Shown here: positions 28,557-36,774 of the stretch, piece after piece
How the letters are laid out: every line of letters begins with the position of its first letter
Numbering within the stretch: the stretch's first letter is position 1
Source: Clostridiales bacterium CCNA10
GTDB lineage: Bacteria > Bacillota > Clostridia > Oscillospirales > Oscillospiraceae
Assembly (NCBI GenBank): GCA_003573975.1
Contig: AP018533.1
Coordinates: forward strand, 1,612,001-1,676,000
Direction: 5' to 3'
DNA length: 64,000 nt
The notes under the pieces: generated by a model
Database searches by the model: none
What the model was told of the DNA's origin: nothing
The model's input: only the letters and a program-made list of their open reading frames with translations
Translations under genes and position numbers: made by a program

Positions 28557-28632
28557 GTAGGGGCGCACATTGTGCGCCCGCCGGTTCAAGGGGCGGCTTC
28601 GAGGAAAACGGGCGCGCGCTGTACACCCCTAC
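28557..28632. repeat. 76-bp palindromic repeat, copy 1
   Basis: Begins GTAGGGGCGCAC and ends with the imperfect inverse (GTACACCCCTAC). Inside is GGGCGCAC-att-GTGCGCCC and CGGTTCAAGGGGCGGCTTCG. It is about 80 percent identical to the copy at 28936-29011, including AAAAG-GAATG just outside the right end. Lacking any coding capacity, it looks like a small mobile or extragenic repeat. Confidence 0.75.
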
Positions 28633-28678
28633 AAAAGTGAATGCCATTTCAGTGGGAAACTGAGAGGAGGCACGGAAG

Positions 28679-28927
28679 ATGTTTTTTGGAATGTGGCTGG
28701 TCTGGATCCTGGGCGGCCTGGGCGTGTTCTTTTTCGGAGGACTGCTTGGGATCGGGGACTGGGCGTATTTTTTCCTTGCTACCGGCCTGCTGGCCGGGGC
28801 GAGCGCGGCAGTTAACCGGATCTTGGAGCGGCTGAGGGACCTGGACAAGCGGCTCCAGCAGCTTCAAGCCCAGCTGGACCGGCTGACGCAGGGCCTTTCT
28901 TCCGAAGAGCCGGACGAGCCGGGTTGA
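28679..28927 (+). CDS. Small membrane protein with C-terminal coiled coil, unknown
   Basis: 82 residues. Two adjacent hydrophobic helices (about 1-22 and 28-45) are followed by a heptad-like charged helix (LERLRDLDKRLQQLQAQLDR, about 50-69) and an acidic tail. GAGAGGAGG precedes ATG 28679. It sits between two copies of a 76-bp repeat, in a slot where dgkA/cdd usually lie before era. No known family recognised; the layout suggests a small membrane-anchored oligomer. Confidence 0.65.
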   Translation: MFFGMWLVWILGGLGVFFFGGLLGIGDWAYFFLATGLLAGASAAVNRILERLRDLDKRLQQLQAQLDRLTQGLSSEEPDEPG

Positions 28928-28935
28928 TTTGATCC

Positions 28936-29011
28936 GCAGGGGCGCACGCTGTGCGCCCGCCGGTTCAAAGGGCAGCTTCGGGAAATACGGGCGCACACTG
29001 TGCGCCCCTGC
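28936..29011. repeat. 76-bp palindromic repeat, copy 2
   Basis: Perfect terminal inverted repeats GCAGGGGCGCAC / GTGCGCCCCTGC; internal GGGCGCAC-type hairpins. Same length and orientation as the copy at 28557-28632, so the two bracket the 82-residue membrane protein gene as direct repeats. Copy 2 has the better-kept ends and is probably the younger. Confidence 0.8.
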
Positions 29012-29092
29012 AAAAGAGAATGTAGGGTTACACACACCTGGGGGAGAAAAAATGCTCGCATCCCCTGAATACAAGAAAGTGAGGATCATCTT

Positions 29093-29989
29093 ATGACAAT
29101 CAAAAAATCCGGCATCATCACCCTGTGCGGCCGGCCCAATGTGGGCAAGTCCACTCTGACCAACGCCCTGGTGGGGGAGAAGGTGGCCATCGTCACCAAC
29201 AAGCCACAGACCACCCGCAGCCGGATCTGCGCCATCCTGAACCGGGGGGAGAGCCAGTTCGTCTTTGTGGACACCCCCGGCCTGCACCGGGCCCGCACCC
29301 GACTGGGGGACTACATGGTCAACGTGGTGAAGGAGAGCGTGGCCGACGTGGACGGTGTGCTGCTTCTGGTGGAGCCTATCCCCAACATCGGCGACCCGGA
29401 GCGGGAGCTGATCGCCCGGATCAAGAGCCTGGGGTGCCCCTCGGTGCTGGTCATCAATAAGGTGGACACCCTGGAGCACAAGGAGAAGCTGCTGGAGGTC
29501 ATCCAGGTCTATGGACAGGCCCATGACTTCACCGCCGTGGTGCCCATCTCCGCCAAGAGCGGCGAGGGTGTGGAGGAGCTGCTGGGCGTTTTAGAGGGCT
29601 TCCTTCCGGAGGGGCCCCAGCTGTTCCCTGAGGATATGGTCACCGACCAGCCGGAGCGGCAGATCATGGCGGAGATTTTAAGGGAGAAGCTGCTGCTGTG
29701 CCTGGACAAGGAGATCCCCCACGGAACGGCGGTGGAGATCACCAAATTCTCCGAGCGGGATGACGAGGTCATCGAGATCGACGCCACCATCTACTGTGAA
29801 AAGAACAGCCACAAGGGCATCATCATCGGAAAGGGTGGCGCCATGCTGAAAAAGGTGTCCACCTTGGCCCGGCAGGATATGGAGCGGTTCATGGGGACTA
29901 AGGTGTATCTCCAGACCTGGGTGAAGGTCAAAGAAAATTGGAGAGATAATCCTTCAGCAATCCAGAATTTCGGATACCGCAAAGAGTGA
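29093..29989 (+). CDS. era: GTPase Era
   Basis: GTPase that binds 16S rRNA in 30S assembly. 298 residues: G1 GRPNVGKST (13-21), G3 DTPG (60-63), G4 NKVD (122-125), and a C-terminal KH domain (GIIIGKGGAMLKKVSTLAR). The last 19 codons (from AAAGAAAATTGG, about 29932 on) use AGA, TCA, GCA and AAA, unlike the GC-rich rest of the gene. A diverged second copy of this end lies 221 bases downstream. The end still fits the Era family (NFGY near the C-terminus). Confidence 0.96.
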   Translation: MTIKKSGIITLCGRPNVGKSTLTNALVGEKVAIVTNKPQTTRSRICAILNRGESQFVFVDTPGLHRARTRLGDYMVNVVKESVADVDGVLLLVEPIPNIGDPERELIARIKSLGCPSVLVINKVDTLEHKEKLLEVIQVYGQAHDFTAVVPISAKSGEGVEELLGVLEGFLPEGPQLFPEDMVTDQPERQIMAEILREKLLLCLDKEIPHGTAVEITKFSERDDEVIEIDATIYCEKNSHKGIIIGKGGAMLKKVSTLARQDMERFMGTKVYLQTWVKVKENWRDNPSAIQNFGYRKE

Positions 29990-30155
29990 CGGAGAAGCAG
30001 TATCTGACGAGCCAATTTTCTTTGCGAGCGTATGCGAGCCGCGCTTTCACGCGCAGAAGCGTTTTTCCGGAGGAAAAACCTTGGTCCCGGGGGAGTTTCT
30101 TCCCCGGGGCCAAATTCAAAACAGATCCCCGCAAAAGCGGAAGCTTCTGTGGGAT

Positions 30156-30215
30156 AAAGTGGCGGGGCAATCCTTCGGTGCTCCAAAATTTCGGATGCCA
30201 CAAGGAGTAACGGAA
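30156..30215 (+). pseudogene. Orphan second copy of the era 3' end
   Basis: Sixty bases aligned without gaps to 29935-29994, the end of era. It reads WRGNPSVLQNFGCHKE against WRDNPSAIQNFGYRKE, ends in TAA in place of TGA, and the match continues a few bases past the stop. Its codons (CGG, GGC, TCG, GTG, CTC) suit this genome better than those of the current era end. A 74-codon reading frame (29986-30210) ends with it, but I take the segment to be a displaced era end. Bases 29990-30155 between the copies hold GC-rich palindromes (CCCGGGGGAGT...CCCCGGGG) and no gene. Confidence 0.7.
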
Positions 30216-30323
30216 AGGTGGCCCGCGATTACTGGAATAAAGAAGTAGACTAACATTTCCCGGTCATAGCCGCAGGGAAAACCGGCCAGCCTAATGACAG
30301 ACAACAGAACGGGAGGGCTGGCT

Positions 30324-30482
30324 GTGGACGAGACAGGATTGTGGGAATTATTTTGTAAAACTGGGCTGCCGGAGGCGTTCCTGGCCCTGGCCGGAAGCCG
30401 GGAGGAGCAGGGAATGCCGTCGGTTTCCGGTACGGCCTGTCCCTTGGGGCCACCCGACCCAAACAGCCTGCGGGATGTCTGA
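30324..30482 (+). CDS. YqzL-like small protein
   Basis: 52 residues from GTG 30324, which has GGGAGG seven bases upstream; an ATG at 30294 lacks a ribosome site. LWELFCKTGLPEAFLALAGS resembles the short YqzL family (pattern W..F..TG....YL), which lies between era and recO in Bacillus. The position here is the same. The C-terminal half is low-complexity and Pro-rich. Function unknown. Confidence 0.6.
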   Translation: MDETGLWELFCKTGLPEAFLALAGSREEQGMPSVSGTACPLGPPDPNSLRDV

Positions 30483-30510
30483 AGCCCGCAGTACATAGGA
30501 GGCGCGTCTC

Positions 30511-31278
30511 ATGCACCTGCAAACCAAGGCCCTTGTTCTGCGGGAGACCGCCTACAAGGAGTCGGATAAGATCCTGACACTGCTCACCCAGGAGGCGGGG
30601 CGGCTCACCGCCTCCGCCCGGGGCTGCCGGAGGAAGGGGAGCCCCATCGCCGCGGGCAGCCAGCTGCTGGTGTGGTCCGATGTGGTGCTGCACGAGTACC
30701 GGGGGCGCTGGACCGTCCAGGAGGCGGCGGTGGACCGGGAATTCCGCGGGATGCGGGAGGATCTGGAGAAATTTTCCCTTGGCTGTTATTTTGCCGAGGT
30801 GACGGAGCTGCTGGCGGTGGAGGGGCTGCCCTGTCCGGAGCTGCTCTCCCTGCTGTTGAACAGCATCCATGCTCTGGACCAGCTGGACCGGCCCCTGGGG
30901 CTGGTGAAGGCGGCCTTCGAGCTGCGGGCCATGTGTTTGGCGGGGTATGAGCCCCTGCTGGACGCCTGTGCGGTGTGCGGCTGTCCCACCCCAGAGGAGC
31001 CACGCTTCCATCTGCGGGAGGGGGTGCTCCACTGCGTGGGCTGCCGGGGCTCTGTGGGGGAGGGGATCTCTCTGCCGCTGTCCAGCGGCTCCCTGGCAGC
31101 GATGCGCCACATCGTCTACGGGGACCCGAAGCGTCTCTTCTCTTTCCATTTGGACGGCGCGGGGCTGGAGACGCTGGCCGGGGTGGCGGAGGCCTATCTG
31201 CTCACCCAGCTGGAGCGGGGGTTCCGCACCCTGGATTTTTACAAGAGCCTGACCCTGACCACACCGGACCGTTCATGA
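30511..31278 (+). CDS. recO: DNA repair protein RecO
   Basis: RecF-pathway mediator that loads RecA with RecR. 255 residues: N-terminal OB fold (KALVLRETAYKESDKILTLL, LTASARGCRRKGS), a helical domain, and the zinc finger CAVCG...C-x2-C near residues 150-180 (CVGCRG). ATG 30511 follows AGGAGGCG. It lies 28 bases after the yqzL-like gene and ends at a bidirectional terminator. Confidence 0.95.
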   Translation: MHLQTKALVLRETAYKESDKILTLLTQEAGRLTASARGCRRKGSPIAAGSQLLVWSDVVLHEYRGRWTVQEAAVDREFRGMREDLEKFSLGCYFAEVTELLAVEGLPCPELLSLLLNSIHALDQLDRPLGLVKAAFELRAMCLAGYEPLLDACAVCGCPTPEEPRFHLREGVLHCVGCRGSVGEGISLPLSSGSLAAMRHIVYGDPKRLFSFHLDGAGLETLAGVAEAYLLTQLERGFRTLDFYKSLTLTTPDRS

Positions 31279-31296
31279 AATTACATCAAGCCAAAA

Positions 31297-31340
31297 CGCG
31301 CTTCCCCGTATGCGGCCATGCATACGGGGAAGCGCGTCTT
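31297..31340. terminator. Bidirectional terminator between recO and pepF
   Basis: Perfect 16-base stem CGCGCTTCCCCGTATG / CATACGGGGAAGCGCG (31297-31312 with 31321-31336), flanked by AAAA on the left and TCTTGGTTT on the right, so it serves both convergent genes. Confidence 0.75.
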
Positions 31341-31356
31341 GGTTTCCGTGTGCTGG

Positions 31357-33165
31357 TTAGTCCTGACAGGTCAGCTCCTCCATTTCGTCCAGAAGCTGGC
31401 CGAACAGGTCCAGAGCGGCCTGGATGGGCTGGGGAGAGGCCATATCCACGCCGGCCCCACGGAGCAGGTCGATGGGGTCCTGGCTGCATCCGCCGGACAG
31501 GAAGCCCAGGTAGTCCTTCACCGCGGGGGCGCCCTCCTTCAGGATGCGGCGGGAGAGGGCGATGGCGGCGGAGTAGCCGGTGGCGTACTGGAACACATAG
31601 TAGTTGTAGTAGAAGTGGGGGATCCGGGCCCACTCCAGGGCAATCTCGTCATCGATGACCATGTCGGGGCCGAAGTAGTCCTCATTCAGCGCCCGGTACT
31701 CCCGGCTGAGGAGGTCGGCGGTGAGGGTCTCGCCCTGTGCGGCCAGCTGACCGATGCGCAGCTCGAATTCGGCGAACATGGTCTGGCGGTACAGGGTCCC
31801 CTTGAACTGCTCCAGGAAGTGGTTGAGCAGCAACGCCCGCCGCCGCCGGTCCTGGGTGCTTTGAAGCAGGTGCTCCATCAGAAGGGCCTCGTTGCAGGTG
31901 GAGGCCACCTCAGCCACAAAAATCACATAGTCCCGGTACACAGTGGGCTGCGTCTTGTTGGACAGATAGGAGTGGACCGCGTGGCCCAGCTCATGGGCGA
32001 GAGTGAACATACTGTCCAGGTCGTCCTGATAGTTGAGCAGGATATAGGGGTGGACCAGCGAGCCGGCCATATAGCCGCCGGACCGCTTTCCCACATTCTC
32101 ATAGACGTCGATCCAGCGGCTGTCCAGCCCCTCCCGGAGGATGGCCTGGTAGTCGGCCCCCAGGGGGGCCATGGCCTGATAGACCGTCTCCCGGGCGTCG
32201 GCATAGGGGATCCTGGCGTCTACCCCGGAGACCATGGGGGCGTACACGTCATAGAAGTGCAGTTCCTCCAGGCCCAGCAGCTTTTTCCGCAGACGGACAT
32301 AGCGGTGCATCTTGTCCAGGTTGGCCCGGACGGTGGAGATGAGATTGTGGTAGACCTCCACCGGGACGTGGGTGCCGTCCAGAGAGGCGGCCAAAGCGCT
32401 GGGATAGCGCCGGGCGGAGGAGAAGAACTGAAGCTGCTTGACCTGGGCATTCAGGGTGGCGGCCAGTGTGTTTTTGACCCCGCCGTAGACGGCGTACAGG
32501 TTCTGGAAGGCGGAGCGGCGCAGGGCACGGTCCTCACTGGACATGAGCAGGGTGAAGGAGCCGTTGGACAGGGGGTGGCGGCCGCCCTGTCCGTCCACGG
32601 CGTCGGGGAAGGTGAGGTCGGCGTCGGACAGCTTGGAGAAGATGTCGTCCGGGGACTGGGCCAGCTCTCCGGCGGCGGCCAGCAGACGCTCCTCGCAGTC
32701 GGACAGAGTGTGGGCCCTGCGGCGCTGGATGTTGTAGAGATACCGGCGGAACAGCTCCAGCCGGGGCTCCTGCTGGTAAAACTCCTCCAGCGTCTGGTCG
32801 GAGAGGCGCAGAAGCTCCGGGACCTCGAAGGCGGTAGACCGGGACAGCTCCACATACTGGGTGGTGATCCGGCCCACCATGGCCTGGTACTCCGGGACGC
32901 GGGTGTCCTCGTCGCTCCGTCGCTGGGCGTAGTCCATCAGCCGGACCAGAAGCTCGCCGGCCTCCTGCTCCAGGGTCAAAAAGCCGTAGAGGACGGCGGC
33001 ACTCCCGCCCAGGCGGCCCTCATACTCCGCCAGCCGGGTGGTGAGGCCCTGGAGGCGGACGAAGTCCTCCTGCCACGCCTGGTCTGAGGGATACAGGTCG
33101 GCGGTGTTCCAGGTATCGGGCTGGGGGATGGCGGAACGCTCCGGAATGATTTTCTGCTGGGACAT
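31357..33165 (-). CDS. pepF: Oligoendopeptidase F (M3 family)
   Basis: Cytosolic zinc peptidase that degrades oligopeptides. 602 residues, family length. LAHELGHAVHSYLS carries the zinc motif with His391, Glu392 and His395; the third ligand lies in the downstream TCNEALLMEHLLQ stretch. The ATG at 33165 has AGGAGGTCT before it. Single-gene unit with its own candidate promoter, convergent to recO. Confidence 0.95.
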   Translation of the reverse strand: MSQQKIIPERSAIPQPDTWNTADLYPSDQAWQEDFVRLQGLTTRLAEYEGRLGGSAAVLYGFLTLEQEAGELLVRLMDYAQRRSDEDTRVPEYQAMVGRITTQYVELSRSTAFEVPELLRLSDQTLEEFYQQEPRLELFRRYLYNIQRRRAHTLSDCEERLLAAAGELAQSPDDIFSKLSDADLTFPDAVDGQGGRHPLSNGSFTLLMSSEDRALRRSAFQNLYAVYGGVKNTLAATLNAQVKQLQFFSSARRYPSALAASLDGTHVPVEVYHNLISTVRANLDKMHRYVRLRKKLLGLEELHFYDVYAPMVSGVDARIPYADARETVYQAMAPLGADYQAILREGLDSRWIDVYENVGKRSGGYMAGSLVHPYILLNYQDDLDSMFTLAHELGHAVHSYLSNKTQPTVYRDYVIFVAEVASTCNEALLMEHLLQSTQDRRRRALLLNHFLEQFKGTLYRQTMFAEFELRIGQLAAQGETLTADLLSREYRALNEDYFGPDMVIDDEIALEWARIPHFYYNYYVFQYATGYSAAIALSRRILKEGAPAVKDYLGFLSGGCSQDPIDLLRGAGVDMASPQPIQAALDLFGQLLDEMEELTCQD

Positions 33166-33202
33166 GATGAGAGACCTCCTATGGATGCAAGATGATAACA
33201 GT

Positions 33203-33231
33203 ATGGTACCACGGAGAGGAAAATATCGCAA
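33203..33231 (-). promoter_or_regulatory. Candidate promoter of pepF
   Basis: On the minus strand TTGCGA (33231-33226), a 17-base spacer and TACCAT (33208-33203), 38 bases before the pepF start. Confidence 0.4.
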
Positions 33232-33335
33232 CTTCCTTCTTTGACGCCGCAGTCATCGGCCCTGCCGGACGGAGCTTTTGTATGCTGTGGGGGAGGATAT
33301 GTCGGAAGCCCCCGTTTTTTGGCAAAAGTTTTTCT

Positions 33336-33364
33336 TGACAAACCGCCTGGATGCGAGTATGATT
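33336..33364 (+). promoter_or_regulatory. Promoter of the histidine operon
   Basis: TTGACA (33336-33341), 17-base spacer, TATGAT (33359-33364): a near-consensus SigA promoter. The leader to hisC is only about 50 bases and shows no T-box, leader peptide or terminator, so no attenuation is visible. Confidence 0.85.
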
Positions 33365-33418
33365 ACACCATCTCTTTAGCGAACTAATGAAATAGAACAC
33401 AAAAGAGGAGGGCGCGAT

Positions 33419-34474
33419 ATGTCCCGCTTTTTCAACCGCAGCCTGGACCGGCTGGTCCCCTATACCCCCGGAGAGCAGCCCCAGGACCAGCAGTATGTCA
33501 AGCTGAATACCAATGAATCCCCCTATCCGCCCTCACCTGGCGTGATCGCCGCCCTCAACGCCCGGGAGGCCGCCGACCTGCGGCTCTATTCTGATCCGGA
33601 GGCCAAAGTCCTCAAGGCGGTCCTGGCGGAGCGGTACAGCGTGGAGCCGGCCAACATCTTCGTGGGGAACGGCTCGGATGAGGCGCTGAACTTCGCCTTT
33701 CTGGCCTATGCCGCCGATGGGCGGGGGGCGGCCTTTGCGGATATAACCTATGGCTTCTACCCGGTGTTTGCCGAGTTGTACCACATCCCCGTCCGGATCG
33801 TTCCGCTGAAGGAGGATTTCACTCTGGACCCGGAGGATTATTACGGCCTGCACAGGACCATCGTGATCGCCAATCCCAACGCACCCACAGGGCTGGCCCT
33901 GAGCCGGGCGCAGGTGGAGGGGATCCTCCAGGCAAATCCCGACTGCGTGGTGGTGCTGGACGAGGCGTATGTGGATTTCGGCGGAGAGAGCTGCGTGTCC
34001 CTCACCGGACGGTACCCCAATCTGCTGGTGGTGCAGACCTATTCCAAGTCCCGGTCCATGGCCGGGGCCCGGCTGGGATACGCCATCGGAGACGCGGCCC
34101 TCATCCAGGACCTGGAGACCATAAAATTTTCCACAAACCCCTATAATGTCAACCGCCTGACCCTGAAGGCCGGGGCGCAGGCCCTGGCGGAGCAGGCATA
34201 CTACGACAAAAACTGTCAAACGATCATGGAGACGCGGGCCTACACCGCCCGGGAACTGGAGAAGCTGGGCTTTACGGTCCTGCCCTCCCAGTCGAACTTC
34301 CTGTTTGCCAGAAAGCCCGGGACAGAGGGGGCGGACGTCTACCGCCGGCTGAAGGAGCGGGGGGTCCTGGTGCGCCATTTTGACAAGGAGCGCATCCGGG
34401 ACTACAACCGGATCACCATTGGGACACGGGAGCAGATGGATATTTTACTGGAGAAGCTGAGGGAGTTTTTATGA
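33419..34474 (+). CDS. hisC: Histidinol-phosphate aminotransferase
   Basis: PLP enzyme that converts imidazole-acetol phosphate to histidinol phosphate. 351 residues, fold type I, with the PLP lysine K210 in QTYSKSRSMAGARLGY, and NPNAPTG and LDEAYVDF further upstream. ATG 33419 follows GAGGAGGGCG. It is the first gene of the histidine operon and overlaps hisB by four bases. Confidence 0.96.
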   Translation: MSRFFNRSLDRLVPYTPGEQPQDQQYVKLNTNESPYPPSPGVIAALNAREAADLRLYSDPEAKVLKAVLAERYSVEPANIFVGNGSDEALNFAFLAYAADGRGAAFADITYGFYPVFAELYHIPVRIVPLKEDFTLDPEDYYGLHRTIVIANPNAPTGLALSRAQVEGILQANPDCVVVLDEAYVDFGGESCVSLTGRYPNLLVVQTYSKSRSMAGARLGYAIGDAALIQDLETIKFSTNPYNVNRLTLKAGAQALAEQAYYDKNCQTIMETRAYTARELEKLGFTVLPSQSNFLFARKPGTEGADVYRRLKERGVLVRHFDKERIRDYNRITIGTREQMDILLEKLREFL

Positions 34475-35058
34475 GAACGGCAGAGATCGCGCGAAAGACC
34501 AATGAGACGGACATCCGCCTCTCCCTGAATCTGGACGGACGGGGGGAGAGCCAGATCCGGACCGGCGTGGGCTTTCTGGACCATATGCTCACCCTGCTGG
34601 CCCGCCACGGGGGGATGGATCTGGAGCTGACCTGTGATGGAGACACCCAGGTGGACGACCACCACAGCGTGGAGGACATCGGCATCGCCCTGGGCCAGGC
34701 CTTTGACCAGGCACTGGGGGAGAAGCGGGGGGTGCGGCGGTACGCCTCCCTGTGCCTGCCCATGGACGAGGCCCTGATCCTGTGCGCTGTGGACCTGTCC
34801 GGCCGGGGCGGGTACTACGAGGAGCTGGCCATTCCCACGGAGAAGATCGGCGCCTTTGACACCCAGCTGGTCTATGAGTTCATGTGGGCCTTCGCGGCCA
34901 ATGCCAGACTGACCCTCCACCTGCGGAAGCTGGCGGGGCGCAACTCTCACCACATTGTGGAGGGGGCCTTCAAGGCCCTGGGCCGCGCCCTGCGGGAGGC
35001 GGCGGAGACCGATCCCCGCTTCCGGGACGAAATTCCATCCACCAAAGGGATGCTGTAA
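34471..35058 (+). CDS. hisB: Imidazoleglycerol-phosphate dehydratase
   Basis: Manganese enzyme of histidine synthesis, IGP to imidazole-acetol phosphate. 195 residues, monofunctional (no phosphatase domain). Metal ligand motifs VGFLDHMLTLLARHG, DDHHSVEDIGIALGQ and the repeat counterpart AGRNSHHIVEGAFKALGRA are intact. The ATGA overlap with hisC suggests coupling. Confidence 0.97.
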   Translation: MRTAEIARKTNETDIRLSLNLDGRGESQIRTGVGFLDHMLTLLARHGGMDLELTCDGDTQVDDHHSVEDIGIALGQAFDQALGEKRGVRRYASLCLPMDEALILCAVDLSGRGGYYEELAIPTEKIGAFDTQLVYEFMWAFAANARLTLHLRKLAGRNSHHIVEGAFKALGRALREAAETDPRFRDEIPSTKGML

Positions 35059-35070
35059 ACGGGAGACGCC

Positions 35071-36150
35071 ATGCTGAAGGAACAGTTGAATCAATTATAT
35101 GAGGAGTACGGGTATCGGAAATTTCGGATGTCCAAGTTTGAGGACTATGACCTGTATGCCCAGAACAAGGATTTTTTGAAAAAGGGACACATCATCACCT
35201 TCACTGATGGGGACGGCTCACTCAAGGCACTGAAGCCGGACATCACCCTGTCCATTATGAAGAACAACAGCGGGGACAGCGAGAAGGTGTACTATAACGA
35301 AAATGTATACCGGGAGACCGGCGGGACCTTTCGGGAGATCCTCCAGGTGGGGGTGGAGTCGGTGGGACAGATCGACCCCTATGCGGAGGCGGAGGTCATC
35401 GTCCTGGCGGCCAAGTCCCTTCGGACCATCTCAGAGGACTATGTGCTGGACCTGTCCGACGTGAGCTTTGTGGGCGGCCTGCTGGACTGCATGGGGCTGA
35501 CCGGCATACGGCGGGAGCGAGTGCTGGCCCTGCTGGCCCAAAAGAACGTCCCCGGCATCCAGGCCATGGCCGGGCAGGGGGAGCTCCAGCGCCGGGACGC
35601 GGACGATCTGGTGCAGCTGATGGAGATCTACGCCCCGTTGAAGGAGGGGATCGCCCAGGCGGGAGCGCTGGCCCGGAACAACGCCAGCTGGGAGGCTCTG
35701 CGGCAGCTGTCCGTCACGGCCTCCATTCTGGAGTCCTTCGGCCTCAACGGGCAGGTCAGGCTGGACTTCTCCCTGGTGAACAGTATGGACTACTACAACG
35801 GCGTGATCTTTCAGGGCTTTCTGCCCAAGATCCCGTTTCCGGTCCTGTCCGGCGGGCGGTATGACAACCTCCCCCGGAAGATGGGCAAGGAGGTGGGGGC
35901 CATCGGCTTTGCCCTGTACATGGGGCGGCTGGAGCAGTTCTTTGGACAGGAGCGGCAGTACGACGCCGATGTGCTGCTGACCTATGGGCCGGACGCGGAT
36001 TTGGTGAAGCTGGCCGCCTTCGCCGAGCGGCTGCGGCAGGAGGGCAGGTCGGTCCGCTGTGAGCGGGAGACGGGGCAGCCCTGTCCGGTGCGCTGCCGGA
36101 AGAAAGTCCGGTACACAGACGGGATCGGCCCGGAGGAGGTGCTGGCATGA
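35071..36150 (+). CDS. hisZ: ATP phosphoribosyltransferase regulatory subunit
   Basis: Histidyl-tRNA-synthetase-like paralogue that pairs with short-form HisG and gives it histidine feedback. 359 residues with the class II core (FRMSKFEDYDLY, KPDITLSIMK, RETGGTFREILQVGVESVG, LSGGRYDNL) but no anticodon-binding domain of a true HisRS. The short hisG follows with a four-base overlap. Confidence 0.93.
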   Translation: MLKEQLNQLYEEYGYRKFRMSKFEDYDLYAQNKDFLKKGHIITFTDGDGSLKALKPDITLSIMKNNSGDSEKVYYNENVYRETGGTFREILQVGVESVGQIDPYAEAEVIVLAAKSLRTISEDYVLDLSDVSFVGGLLDCMGLTGIRRERVLALLAQKNVPGIQAMAGQGELQRRDADDLVQLMEIYAPLKEGIAQAGALARNNASWEALRQLSVTASILESFGLNGQVRLDFSLVNSMDYYNGVIFQGFLPKIPFPVLSGGRYDNLPRKMGKEVGAIGFALYMGRLEQFFGQERQYDADVLLTYGPDADLVKLAAFAERLRQEGRSVRCERETGQPCPVRCRKKVRYTDGIGPEEVLA

Positions 36151-36764
36151 TCAACGTGGCGCTGCCCAAGGGGCGGCTGGGGGAGACGGCCTATGAGACG
36201 CTGGCCGCAGCCGGCTATGACTGCCCCGCGATTTTGGAGAAAAACCGGAAGCTCACCTTTGAGAATCTGGAGAAGGGCGTCCGTTACTTCTGGGTCAAGC
36301 CCTCGGACGTGAGCATCTATGTGGAGCGGGGGGCGGCCGATGTGGGCATCGCAGGCCGGGACATCCTGCTGGAGTACCGGCCCGATGTGTATGAGCTGCT
36401 GGACCTGAAGCTGGGGCGGTGCCGGATGTGCGTGGCCGGTCCGGAGGACTTTTATGACGACCCCAACAAGACCCTCCGCGTGGCGACCAAGTTCCCCCAC
36501 ATCGCCGGGGAGTACTATGAGTCCCGGTCCCGGGACATCGACATCATCAAACTCAACGGCTCCATCGAACTGGCCCCCATCCTGGGGCTGTCCGATGTGA
36601 TCGTGGACATCGTGGAGACGGGCAAGACACTGCTGGAGAACCACCTGGCCCCTCTGGAGACCATCGTGGACATCAGCGCCCGGTTCATCTGCAACAAGGT
36701 GAGCTATAAATTCAAGCACCAGGAGGTCCTGCGGATGCGGGACGCCCTGGAGAAAAACCTGTGA
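36147..36764 (+). CDS. hisG: ATP phosphoribosyltransferase, short form
   Basis: First step of histidine synthesis (ATP plus PRPP to phosphoribosyl-ATP). 205 residues, lacking the C-terminal regulatory domain, so it depends on HisZ. Motifs: NVALPKGRLGETAYETL, DVGIAGRDILLE and the PRPP loop DIVETGKTLLENHL. Start overlaps the hisZ stop in ATGA. Confidence 0.96.
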   Translation: MINVALPKGRLGETAYETLAAAGYDCPAILEKNRKLTFENLEKGVRYFWVKPSDVSIYVERGAADVGIAGRDILLEYRPDVYELLDLKLGRCRMCVAGPEDFYDDPNKTLRVATKFPHIAGEYYESRSRDIDIIKLNGSIELAPILGLSDVIVDIVETGKTLLENHLAPLETIVDISARFICNKVSYKFKHQEVLRMRDALEKNL

Positions 36765-36774
36765 GGGGACCGCT

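Noticed and set aside
28557-29011. The 76-bp repeats as a two-repeat CRISPR array
   Set aside because: The repeats are palindromic along their whole length, the spacing is 300 bases with a gene between, and there are no cas genes.
29986-30210. 74-codon frame after era as a gene
   Set aside because: Its end is the displaced era terminus and its body crosses GC palindromes; no ribosome site. Treated as a relic.
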